DNA from: Pteria penguin
Lineage: Eukaryota; Mollusca; Bivalvia; Pterioida; Pteriidae
Assembly (NCBI GenBank): GCA_035048485.1
Contig: CM068583.1
Coordinates: forward strand, 18,389,341 to 18,453,340
DNA length: 64,000 bases
Direction of reading: 5' to 3'
A program made the position numbers and the translations under genes. Numbering within the stretch: position 1 is the stretch's first letter; the number at the start of each line of letters is the position of its first letter. Below, in pieces: positions 11,194 through 21,400 of this stretch. The notes under the pieces are model-generated. The model saw nothing but the letters and a program-made list of their open reading frames with translations, was not told the origin of the DNA and searched no databases.

Positions 11194-11244
11194 ATATACC
11201 TGGGTAACAGTCTGTGTGCTAGTATTTCCATCAATGGAAACACT
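11126..11244. repeat. Perfect 28-bp inverted repeat around an (AT)n tract
   Basis: The 28-base arms 11126-11153 and 11217-11244 are exact reverse complements (core TTCCATTGATGGAAATACTA). They enclose an (AT)n microsatellite at about 11153-11190 and a short unique stretch. A second AT-rich tract follows the right arm at 11245-11270. Confidence 0.85.
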
Positions 11245-11832
11245 ATATATATATACATATATATATATTCCCCAAAGTTCCAATTAACATACGATATTTC
11301 AAATATTTCTCCTTTATTTATATATCCTACATATATGTCATATTCTTTGTACTACCATTCAAACTAACAATTTTCCATCTTGTCTGTATGTTTCTCCTTT
11401 ATTTTGCTTCAAACATGCAAATAAATCCTTTGTATTTTTATCAAATACTTTACAGTATCTAGGGTTTTGCATAAGGGAAAACCCTCCTATGATACTGTAT
11501 CTAATCTAATATACCTACCAAAAAATAAGATGGTATTGGTTACTGGCTCACTAGTGTTAATTTCCTATGTGTTGTTGCAACCAATAAAGACATTCAGTGC
11601 CAAATGCACTGATGACGGTAGGGGACGAGTGTTGCATGCACTGAATGTAAGCTTGTTTCCCTATACAGTTTTAACTATTGTGAAAAACCTTCAAATTTAA
11701 TCATTTTATCAGTGCATGTGTAAACTTCACCTGTAGTCAATTTTTATGTTACTATAAATTTCTCTTTATATAGATATATACATGTTTTTGTTTTTTATCC
11801 CATTTACATTTTTAACAAATTTCCTATTCAGT

Positions 11833-12235
11833 TTTTGGCCGGATTGTAAAACAACTCCGGTCTCTAGATTGGCGATGTCTGTCTGTCTATCCATCAACGT
11901 TTTGGTTAAAGTTTCTGGTTGAAGCAAAATCTCATTAGGTAAGAGGAGTATAAACATATTATTTCACACATATGTTCCTTATGACCAAAGCTTTCAAATT
12001 ATGCCATGACTTTTGACCTAGTGACTTTGACCTTTCACTTTGACCTAATTTTAAAAAATTATTTTTGCTGTATCTATTGAATCAATAGGGGGAGGGCTTT
12101 AATAATTCACACAATTGATTTTTTATTATGAGTTCTTTCAATTAATACCTCGAGTTTTGACCTTGTAACTTTGGCCTTGTTTCGAATTTGCTTTGCAATC
12201 AGCCGTACTGTCTTTAGCAGTTTCTTGTTTGATTC
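11833..12235. repeat. Dispersed repeat, 'Tnnn TTGTAAAACAACTCCGGTCT' family
   Basis: Related to 8606-9030 and 24905-25425: it has GTCTGTCTGTCTAT, 'aggggtagggcttt'-like words, and GACCTTG at several points. It ends 'gcaatcagccgtactgtctttagcagtttcttgttt'. Non-coding. Confidence 0.5.
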
Positions 12236-12389
12236 AGTAAGGCATTTTGGAGAGTTGTACATTCTCATCTGAATACAACTTATAAAGAAATTAGCACTAT
12301 GTTGTTATGTTGCAGGTATCACATTAACAAGATGTGTGTTCCCAAAGTATTATACCAATTAGGTAAAATTTTGTGATAACTTTTTTATG

Positions 12390-12650
12390 CCCTGGGATTT
12401 ATAGATTGGGGCATATTGTTTTTGTCTTGTCTATTTGTTTGTTTGTCTGTCTATGTTGTCAACTTTTACCTTGGCTATAACTTTTGAACCGTGAGGGATA
12501 GAGACTTCATATTTCAACTAATGGAGCCCTTTCAAGTGACACCAACGTCGATGACCTTTTGACCTTGACAATGACCATCTTGCTAAAAATAACTTTTTTA
12601 ACTTTGGTGCCACTGGGGGCATTAGTGTTTCACAAACACAGCTTGTTTTC
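12390..12650 (+). repeat. Dispersed repeat, 'TATGCCC ... CACAAACACAGCTTGTTT' family
   Basis: It has the order TATGCCC, a TTTGTCTGTCTAT run, 'aacttttgaaccgtgagggatagag', a GACCTTTTGACCTTGAC cluster, then 'gccactgggggcatt.gtgtttcacaaacac'. A second full copy is at 32530-32812. Probably a MITE-like element. Confidence 0.65.
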
Positions 12651-12721
12651 ACCTGATTTTGAAATGTTTATTAATTTATAAGTTCATTTTTCTGTGACAT
12701 GCTCGTTTATATGATGTACTA

Positions 12722-12882
12722 TCAAGCCTGCTTTAAAGACTACCTGTATTAAGCAGTCACCTTTTTGTGTTCCTCACTGCTAATGGTCTAGACAAAATCA
12801 TCCTGTATGAAAGAGGCCACTTGTCTTAATTGTCCACTTTTTTACCTTCCTTTTGAGGTTAATTAAGACTGGTTTGACCACA
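12722..12882. repeat. MITE-like repeat (ACCACCTG/CTTAAGTGGCCAC type), copy 1
   Basis: Contains 'caagcctgctttaaagactacctgtattaagcagtcacc' and a terminal 'tttgaggttaattaagactggtttgacca'. A related copy with the same order is at 30676-30848. The terminal words resemble pogo-type MITE ends. Confidence 0.5.
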
Positions 12883-13479
12883 GGGACCCAGGGCACTTAG
12901 GAAAAAAATGTGTTAGTGTATATACACTCATACACTTTCTTTCTAAGCATGCTTGGTCCCTGTGGGTTTGACTCCATAAAATGCTTGTATGGATTTTAAT
13001 ATTGATTGAGGTTTTCTGTTTTTATCTTTTGTTAAAGACAAAACAAATACTGCAAATCACATTTTATTCATGGGAACATTATTTTCCTGTAATTTAACAC
13101 AAAAATGCAGTCCTATCTACTTTTGTTTTGATTACACTATAACGTGTAGAGATGCTGAAGAAAATTATGTTTTGCAAATACATTCAAATGAGATGGTCGT
13201 GTGGAATAAATATGATCTACAGTACCAGTAATTTTATGTTCTGTTTTTGTTGTCATGCAAGTTTTGCATAAATGTTAAAGGAATTTTGAATTTAATGATT
13301 ATTTATTGGATTGTAGATTTATATGTCACTGAAAATTTACTAACTTATACAGTGGCAGCATTTAACTGATGCATATCATAGAAATTTCAGCCTATGCAAA
13401 AGACCTTAGATTTCGTATAACATGATAAGAATTCTTATGTCTGATTAAATAGCAAAATTTAGAGGTTCGAAAAGGGGGC

Positions 13480-14480
13480 GGAGCATATAGTCATTGTTAT
13501 GTCCGTTGGTTTGTATGAGCTCATTCATACCCGTTAAAATGTTAATTAGAGTTTGATATTTTGCAGGAATGTTCCTTGAGACAGGGACTTGAAGACATTG
13601 GTCTCTCAAAGTCACTTTTGCAAGGTCATTTGGCACATATCCCAAAATGTTTTTTTGGACTGGGACTTTAAGATAAAATTCAGTTAAGGTGAAGGTCACT
13701 TGTGACCTATCCATAAAATTTTGGGAAAAGCCTTGTGTCTTTTAACCCATTCATCAGAAATGCATCATATTTCACAGAAGTGCTCCTTGGGACTAGGACT
13801 TTTGGATATAGGTCAACCAAGGTCAATTTTGAAAGGTCACTCAGCATATATTCCTGAAATATTGAGGAAGGCCTCATATCATAATTGTTTCATATTTCAC
13901 ACAAATATTCCTTTGAACAGTTACTTTTGGACAAAAAGAAATCACTCAAGTTCATTTCTGCAAGGTCAAGGTCATTCAGCACATACCTCAAAATCATTTG
14001 TAAAAGCCTTATTTGTCTGAAACCATTCATCAGAATTGTATCATGTTTCACACAATGTTCCTTCAAACAGGGAATATCTTTTAAATATTTGGAAAGGCCT
14101 CATATCACATTTGTATCAGATTTCATGCAAATGTTCCCAGGGACTGGGACTTTTGAAAAATGTCACTCAAGGTTATTTCTGCCTCTTATCTCTTAAACTC
14201 TTCATCAGAACTGTATCATATTTCACACAAATAGTCCTTGGGGCAGAGACATTTGGACAAAGTTGTAAAAGCAAACCTCATTTTTGCAAGTTTAACGTCA
14301 CTCACTTCGAAAGGCCTTCATTCCAGCATATTCGTTGATTGTTAATAAGAATTTTATCATATTTCACAGAAATGTTCTTTGGACAGGTGTTCCTTCATCC
14401 AAGGACTTCTGGACAATACCCACTCAAAGTCATTAGGAAAGGCCTTCATTTAAGGAATTTACCAGCATTCATTATAATTC
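13480..14480. repeat. Degenerate tandem repeat tract
   Basis: A unit of roughly 130-190 bases is repeated about six times with heavy divergence: 'cattcatcagaa.tgtatcatatttcacacaaatgttccttgg.ac.gggacttttgga....tcactcaaggtca.tt.tgcaaggtcactcagcacat'. The open frames in this tract (13445-14524) come from the repetition and show no protein domain. Confidence 0.6.
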
Positions 14481-14529
14481 TACAGACAATTATCATTGGT
14501 TTAGGGAGCATCAATCATTACTGATATTT

Positions 14530-17357
14530 TGTTTAATTTTGAGGCACACAAATTTATAGCTTTACTTTGTAGATGTGTTTTGACCTGTCCAAATCTAATA
14601 AATACGTATGTATGAAGATCTATATTTTATCAATGATGAAATGAATCTGTTTTTGATTATTAAATAATTCTATCAGTAGTACATGTACTATTTGTTTTAA
14701 GAGGTAAGAAATGGCATCCATGCCATACTGTAACTTTGACATAGAACCAAGGTAATATTTTCAAGGTCGGTGCCAATTTGTATAGACAGAATCATTTCTG
14801 ATCCTTGATATACATGAATGACACTGTATCATGATTATCCATACAGATTATCCCCTACTAAACATCATTGTGAATGTCACAATGTAAAGATGTCCATAAT
14901 ATGACCATCTTCTGACTACCGATTTTGCAGTATATGAATGGCATTTTGTGTAGTTCTATCTTACATATGCCCTGCCCTTTACTCAAGGTCACATAATTCT
15001 AGTTATGTGGGTTGCACCTTCAATAGTAGGGAAATTAAGCAAGGGTCAAGTCGTTGTCAAGGTCATACATGCTCACTAATAAGCACTCTTCAGTTTAAGC
15101 TCAGGCACAATACAGATTTTAAAAAGAGACTGATAGCTACCTATAACAAGGTTATTCTGCAAGGAAACAGGATCTTAAAATGTATCCCCCTTTTAATGTG
15201 TATTATGACATTGATCAAAGGTCATGTTTTGATCACAAGGTCATTTCTACAAAACAAAATGTTGCAGTGATATGTGGTCAGAACCTTTATCTATTCTTCA
15301 AATTTATATGAATATAATTAAATGATACTTGAGGTCAATGCCACAATCTAATTCTTGTGAAACTGACCAAATATGATTACATGTACATACATGTAAAATG
15401 TTGATGTCACACTGCAATTCTCATCAGAATCTGTCGAGTAATTGAACTCTTATTACTGGCATGGATGTTAATGGCATTTTGAGCAGTTGTTGCTCAAAGC
15501 TAGAGGTTATTCATGAAATCAGTGCCACAAAATTTATGTCCAATCCTTTATTTCATTACATTCATACATCATGCCTTTACCTAAATTGAGCAGAACTTGT
15601 AAACCACTTGTTGACACCACACATGAATGATAAATCATGTTAATTGCAGTAATATATAATTTATATATAATATATAATTAAAATATTATATGAAAAACAA
15701 AATGTTTTCATCATTCAGTCTGTAATACAAGGTTATAAATCACACTGAACATGAATTTCCTTGGAAATTTCATTAACAAAAATCTCGGTTCCCTCTCTGT
15801 ATGATAAACACACTAAAATGAAAACAAATTAATAAAAAGCAATAGGATATATATACTTACATGTTTATAAAACCACTGCACATAATAAACATTCAGATTA
15901 AATTAAAATCATAATACAATCCATTCTGGATAATCACAGTATGACATCATAACATAAACTAGGTAATTTTCTATCAATGTTATTTAAACGAAAATTGATC
16001 ACTTGCCTCATTGATTACGAGGTTCACCTCAATATCATTACACTTGCATGTACACACATATGATGACAGCATCTGTTTGATTAATCGCAAAGTAATTTCT
16101 ACCTTACGACAGAATTAAGGGATCTTTTACGTGACAACATCTACAGTGACACAGGTCTTTGGTTTTTAAATTGCCAGGACAAATGTCAAGAGAGCTAATG
16201 TCATACCCCTGGCGTCGTCGATGTCATTGTCCGTAGACAAAAATGTTAACCTGATCACAACTTTATAACCATAAGAGACAGGGCTTTAATATTTCACATG
16301 TGTATTCCTTGTGTTGAGACCTTTCATTGGTTACCAAGACTTTGGACCTCGTGACCTTGACCTTGAAAATTGACCTACTTACAAAAAAACGCAAAACTTT
16401 TGGTTTCCACTGGCAAGCTCTGTTGTCCTCTGACAACTATTATTACTGGATCTCATCTGACAGATGAGACACTAACGAGCTATCTCTTAGTCGGACTCCA
16501 ACCTGGGACCTCTTGACCCCAAGATAACCATGCCACCGAGATAAGCAGACTCTGGATCAAACATACCACAGCTGTATACTCTAAAGGTTCAACAGTTAAC
16601 AATTCAAAAGATTTTAATGCTACACACATCTGTAAACTCTACAAATGCAAAGGGGGAGGTCATTATTGATGTAAGGAAATGGAATGCATTTATAAAAAGA
16701 CGGGTGAAGTGTGTTTTATGTATGAATGTATATGCTGTTTGTTTTATGTCCATAAATGTGACTCTTTGGTAACATATGTCTAAATGTGTTTATATTGTTG
16801 ATATGTGTATGTAATGAAGTGTACAAGTGTATTCTAATTCATGAAAAAACCCAAAATCTAAACAGTCATTCACTAGAAAATGATACATTATTTATCATTT
16901 TCATAATGATAATAGAACAGCACATCAATTTTACCATCAAATTATTAACAAGAGGTCTATGTTGGCACCAAGGGTTCATCTGGGATAACACTAATATAAA
17001 CAAAATTAAGGTAAATCATACTTCATAATAATACCAATATATAGCGACAGGATATTTCTATGACATATCTCAAAACAGATAATACAAAACCGTTTAAGTC
17101 AAATACATTTAACTTTTGAATATAAGATATAAAGCACTATATATGTGGATTAATTTGTGACGATAACATCACAAGTAATTCAATTATTGAAAAAATCATA
17201 CTCCATATTAACATTGTAAATTGATTTTCCGATTTAAATGACCTGTTTCTAACAACCCATGCAATAATACAGGCTTACATCAATCTGACTGAATACAATG
17301 AATCTGAATGTATTTGTTCAGTATATCAGTAAATCTATTCAATATTCATCAGAGTTA
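14530..17357. other. Intergenic, 3' side of NIT2
   Basis: AT-rich sequence with scattered 'aaggtcA' words, an AT-only stretch at about 15645-15690 and a GACCTTGACCTTG repeat at 16200-16440. A degraded minus-strand tRNA-like piece (B-box-like complement GGTCCCAGGTTGGAGTCC) lies at about 16485-16520. It presumably includes the NIT2 3' UTR. No gene was found. Confidence 0.5.
16200..16440 (+). repeat. Dispersed repeat, 'ATAACCATAAGAGACAGGGC' family
   Basis: Shares 'taaccataagagacagggctttaatatttcacatgtgtattccttgtg' and GACCTCGTGACCTTGACCTTG with copies at 32530 and 28955. Non-coding. Confidence 0.55.
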
Positions 17358-18182
17358 TCATTTTAAGGATTTTATCTCATACATATCGTGTCTTTTCTGA
17401 TGCCGGGTTGGAATCTGTGTCCGCACTTCATCAGCATATTCTGGCTTAATATCTGCATATACAATAGATTCCTCATGTTCAGTAGTAGAAATAACTTCGC
17501 CCCAGGGACTGACGACAGAACTGTGTCCCCAAGCCACATAGGTTGCTTTCTCATCCCTGGCTGGTGAAACAGTTGCCACATAAAGCTGATTATCTAGTGC
17601 TCTCGCTCTGGTAAGTAATTCCCAATGGGCAGGGCCTGTTGTCATATTGAAAGCACCGGGGTAAACAAGCAGTTTACAGTCCTGTTTTGCATAGATTTGA
17701 GCAAGTTCTGCAAAGCGTATATCATAGCAAATACCAATGCCTATCTTGCAGTACGGAGTTTCAAATGTAGTGAATGTATCCCCAGGACTCAATGTTTCCG
17801 ACTCCTGGAAACGAATTTTCCCTGGCACATCAATGTCAAATAAGTGTACTTTTCTGTGTTTTGCGACCATATCTCCTTCTGGATTAAATACACAGCATGT
17901 GTTATACAGTTTCCCACCTGATTCTTCAGGGATTGAGCCACCAATTAAATATATACTATTTTCTTTGGCAATTTTTGACAATTGGTCAGTGGAATTCCCT
18001 GGAATTTTCTCTGCGTATTCTGGGAAATACGACGTGCCATAAGGAGAGTTGAAACATTCTGGCAGTGCTATTACTTTAGAACCTTGCTGAGCTGCTTGTT
18101 TCACTAATTTCGCTGCCCTGACAAGATTGTCAGCTTTAGTAGCTGAAACTGCAATCTGCACTAACGCCAACTTGAAAGCCAT
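17358..18182 (-). CDS. NIT2: Omega-amidase (nitrilase family member 2)
   Basis: Carbon-nitrogen hydrolase of 274 residues, intronless. NIT2 hydrolyses alpha-ketoglutaramate and alpha-ketosuccinamate to the keto acid and ammonia, completing the glutamine transaminase-omega-amidase route, in cytosol and mitochondria. The sequence shows the nitrilase triad: Glu42 in ALPECF, Lys111 in [10 protein letters not shown], and Cys152 in [10 protein letters not shown]. Each is one less than the human numbering as I recall it, and the length matches the family (276 in human). The Nit2-type segment [10 protein letters not shown] and the C-terminal tail are present. No targeting peptide or membrane segment is visible. 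The start codon is 100 bp from that of WDR91 on the other strand. The absence of introns is notable next to a 16-exon neighbour, and suggests intron loss or replacement by a retrocopy. The open frame shows no damage, so it is probably functional. Confidence 0.95.
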   Translation of the reverse strand: MAFKLALVQIAVSATKADNLVRAAKLVKQAAQQGSKVIALPECFNSPYGTSYFPEYAEKIPGNSTDQLSKIAKENSIYLIGGSIPEESGGKLYNTCCVFNPEGDMVAKHRKVHLFDIDVPGKIRFQESETLSPGDTFTTFETPYCKIGIGICYDIRFAELAQIYAKQDCKLLVYPGAFNMTTGPAHWELLTRARALDNQLYVATVSPARDEKATYVAWGHSSVVSPWGEVISTTEHEESIVYADIKPEYADEVRTQIPTRHQKRHDMYEIKSLK

Positions 18183-18282
18183 GTTGAGTTGTAATTCCGT
18201 TAAGGATAAGTCTAGAAATGATCGAACGAGATCTTTCGTAGCTTCTCGAGGATCTTCGATGTGATCTACACACAGGAAGAAG
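18183..18282. promoter_or_regulatory. Shared NIT2/WDR91 bidirectional promoter region
   Basis: Only 100 bp separate the two divergent start codons, so the promoters and 5' UTRs must overlap. AAGATGGCG (18280-18288) spans the WDR91 start codon and matches the core of the YY1 motif, which in animals often sits just downstream of the start of TATA-less genes. No TATA box was seen. Shared regulation is inferred from layout. Confidence 0.6.
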
Positions 18283-18405
18283 ATGGCGTCTGCTACGGAG
18301 AAAGTAGATGATTTTGTTAGGGATTACCTGCTTTTTAGAGGATGTACATCAACTTTAAGGGCTTTTGACAATGACTTAAAGGCCGACAAAGACAAAGCTC
18401 TGAGG
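18283..18405 (+). CDS. WDR91: WDR91 exon 1
   Basis: Encodes residues 1-41, ending phase 0 at CTGAGG|GTAATA. The YY1-like AAGATGGCG overlaps the start codon. Confidence 0.92.
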
Positions 18406-21400
18406 GTAATACATAATTCATAATGTTTGCCATACTAATCAGAATTTCCTCTGATAATATAAAAGTTCATTGCATGATCAAAATGGATTTTGTCCACAGG
18501 CAATCGTATAGTAAAGAGGTGGGGAAGGATGGTTACTCCTAAACCATCCCTCCCCACCTCCTTACTATACGAGTGTTATGTGTTAGGAGTAACCATCCCT
18601 CCCCACCTCCTTACTATAGTCTATACGATTCCCTGTGTTTTTTCCCTCTGCCATTGTGGTCTGTACTGTGTGATATAAACAGAAATTGTAATGCTAAAAC
18701 TATGATATGCATATGATTTTATATTTTTATCATCCACTCGAATAGTGTGCGAAAATGTTTTGGGCTTCACAGGACATAGAATATTGTAATAATAGATCTC
18801 TGACCAGGTTGAATATAGGTTCAAATGGGGGTATATACTCCGATCGAGGTAAAATACCCCGATCAAGGTATCAAAATTCTTCTTCTTCCATTACGAAGTG
18901 TACTCATAAATGAGTGTCAAACTTCATGTGGCAGTCAAGATAAAAGCCTCAGAAGGCAGTCAAAAAAACAAAACAAAACAAAACAAAAAAAGAAAAAAAA
19001 AGAAAGAAAGAAAAAAAAAGGAGTAAGGTTTTAGATGGAAAAGATGAGCCCCTTTTCGCGTTTCGCTAGTTAGAAGACTCTGTTGATAGAATGTTGGGTA
19101 TTGATAGTAAGGTTTTTAATGTTGGATGAAAGGGGAGCCCCTTTTTGCAATACGCTAGTTGAAAGACTCCTGTTAGAGACAATGGTGCATGAGTGAGGTA
19201 CATGGTAGGAAGTTTTGTGTGTGCTCGGGTTTATTAGGTTTCTGGGTCTGGACCCCTTTTCGCGTTGCGCTAGTTAGAAGGTCCGGTTAGTTGTGTGAAA
19301 AGATCAGCGTGTTACAATTAAACAATAAAATCTTAATTCCTCACTCTGTACTAAACTGAGCTGGTGGTAAGTTGCTGAGTGCTGTCCGGTACTCCTCCAA
19401 AGAACAGGATGATGTTACTGATGATGGTAGTTTATTCCAATCCCTGATGGTGCGTGGGAAGAAAGAGAACCGGTATACATTCCTCCTTGTTGTTGGTATT
19501 CGGATGGTGTGCTTTCCCCTGGTTCTGATGTCAGTCTGGATGAGATACTGCTCTGCTGGGATGGCCACTAGGTTGTGCTGGATCTTGAAGAACAGTAGAA
19601 GGCGGATCCTTACTCTTCTTATCTGTAGTGGTTCCCATCCTAATGAGTTGACCATGTTGGTGACACTGCCTGGTGTCCCAGTAATTTCTTGTGGCAAAAC
19701 GTGCAGCTCTTCGTTGGACTTTCTCTATCTGGTTGATCTGTCCGATGGAGTGTGGGTCCCAGATAGAGACAGCATATTCCAGGGTTGGGCGTACAATGGC
19801 TTCATAAGCTCTGACCCGTGCTGTTGTTCTGCATCCTCTGAGGTTTCGTTGGAAAAAGCCCAGGGTCCTGATTGCCTTGGCTGTAATGGCATCAATATGC
19901 TTTTTCCATTGAAGATCGTTGCTAATCGTAACACCCAAGTACTTGCTGGAGTCAACAACTTCTAACTGATGGTTGTGTATACTGTAGTTTGCTGGTATAG
20001 TCTTCCTTTTAGTGGCTACTTGAATTACCACACACTTCTCTGGATGGAAAGACATCTGCCACGTTTTCCCCATTCCTCAAGTGCTGTTAGGTCCTTCTGC
20101 AGCATGTCGCTATCCTCTTCGCTGTTGATCCTGCGATATAGTAGGCCATCATCTGCAAACAATCGGGCCTCTGACTGGGTAACTTCTGGGAGGTCGTTGA
20201 TGAAGGTCAGGAATAGTAATGGTCCAAGTACGGTCCCTTGTGGCACTCCTGATAACACATCTGCACTTGTTGAAGTATGACCATCAAGTAAGACTTGCTG
20301 TTGTCTGTTGTTGAGGAAGTCCTTGATCCAAAGCAGGGTGTTGTCTCGAACTCCATAGTAGTCTAGCTTATGTAGTAATCTCTGGTGAGGAACCTTGTCG
20401 AAGGCTTTGGAGAAATCCAAAAGGATGATGTCGACTTGGCTTCCCTGGTCCAAGGAGCAAGCAATACTGTCTACTGTGGTGGCTAGTTGTGTCTCACAGG
20501 AACGTTTAGATCTGAAGCCATGCTGATTGTTGGTAATGATGGAGTGTTGGTCAAAGTGGTCCATAACCTGGCTGTGAGTGATGTGCTCCAGTAGCTTACA
20601 TAAGATTGATGTCAGGGAAACTGGTCTGTAGTTCGAGGCCTGGTGCTTGTCTCCTTTCTTAAATACTGGTACGATAGAAGCTGTGTGCCAATCATCTGGT
20701 ATGGTACCTGAATCAAGCGAGATCTGAAATATCTTGGTCATCACTGGAGCAATCTGGTCTGCATACTCATGTAAGAGCTTGGCTTGTATTCCATCGGGTT
20801 CAGCCGCCTTGTGAGAATGGATGTTCCTAAGTAGCTTGAGAACTCCTGTATGTCCAACTTTGATTGAGGGCATCGCTGGGTAAGGGCTTGTACCTTTGTC
20901 TGGCATTGATGTCCTGTCCTCTCTTGTGTAGACAGAGTGGAACTGTTCGTTGAGTATTTCTGCTATAGACTCTGTGTCATTGTAGAGGAGTCCATCTGTC
21001 TTCTTTAGTGGTGCTACTCCCTGTGTGTCATGGCGCTTGCTTTTCAGGTATGACCAAAACCTCTTGCTGTTATTCTGCATGTCCCCACATACTGTCTGGT
21101 CGTTGTAATCGTCATGTGCCACCCTCATTTCCCGTTGGGCTGTTGCCTTGAGATGCCTGTATCGGGCTTGGTCCTTTGGCTTCTTTGTGCTGCGTGCTTT
21201 ATGGAAAGCCTTCTGACGTTGCCATAGTAACCGTTTGACCTTTGTTGTCATCCATGGGTTAGAGTAACGCTTCCTGCTGATCTTGGATGGTATGTTGCTT
21301 TCTACTGTTGATGTTATAGCCTTCTTGAACTCAATCCAGATATCATTAGCTGTAGTGTAGGTCTTTCTCGTAATGTTATCCATGGCTGAATGTATATGTT

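Noticed and set aside
13445..14524. Chain of 60-110-codon open frames as a gene
   Set aside because: They arise from a degenerate tandem repeat on both strands and share its period.
17625..18042. Plus-strand frames of 72-101 codons
   Set aside because: Antisense shadows of NIT2.
18961..19020. Poly-A tail of the neighbouring LINE
   Set aside because: The LINE is on the minus strand, where this tract is T-rich, so the orientation is wrong.
19372..20280. Plus-strand open frames of 197 and 103 codons
   Set aside because: They are antisense to the reverse transcriptase frame of the LINE and have no similarity of their own.
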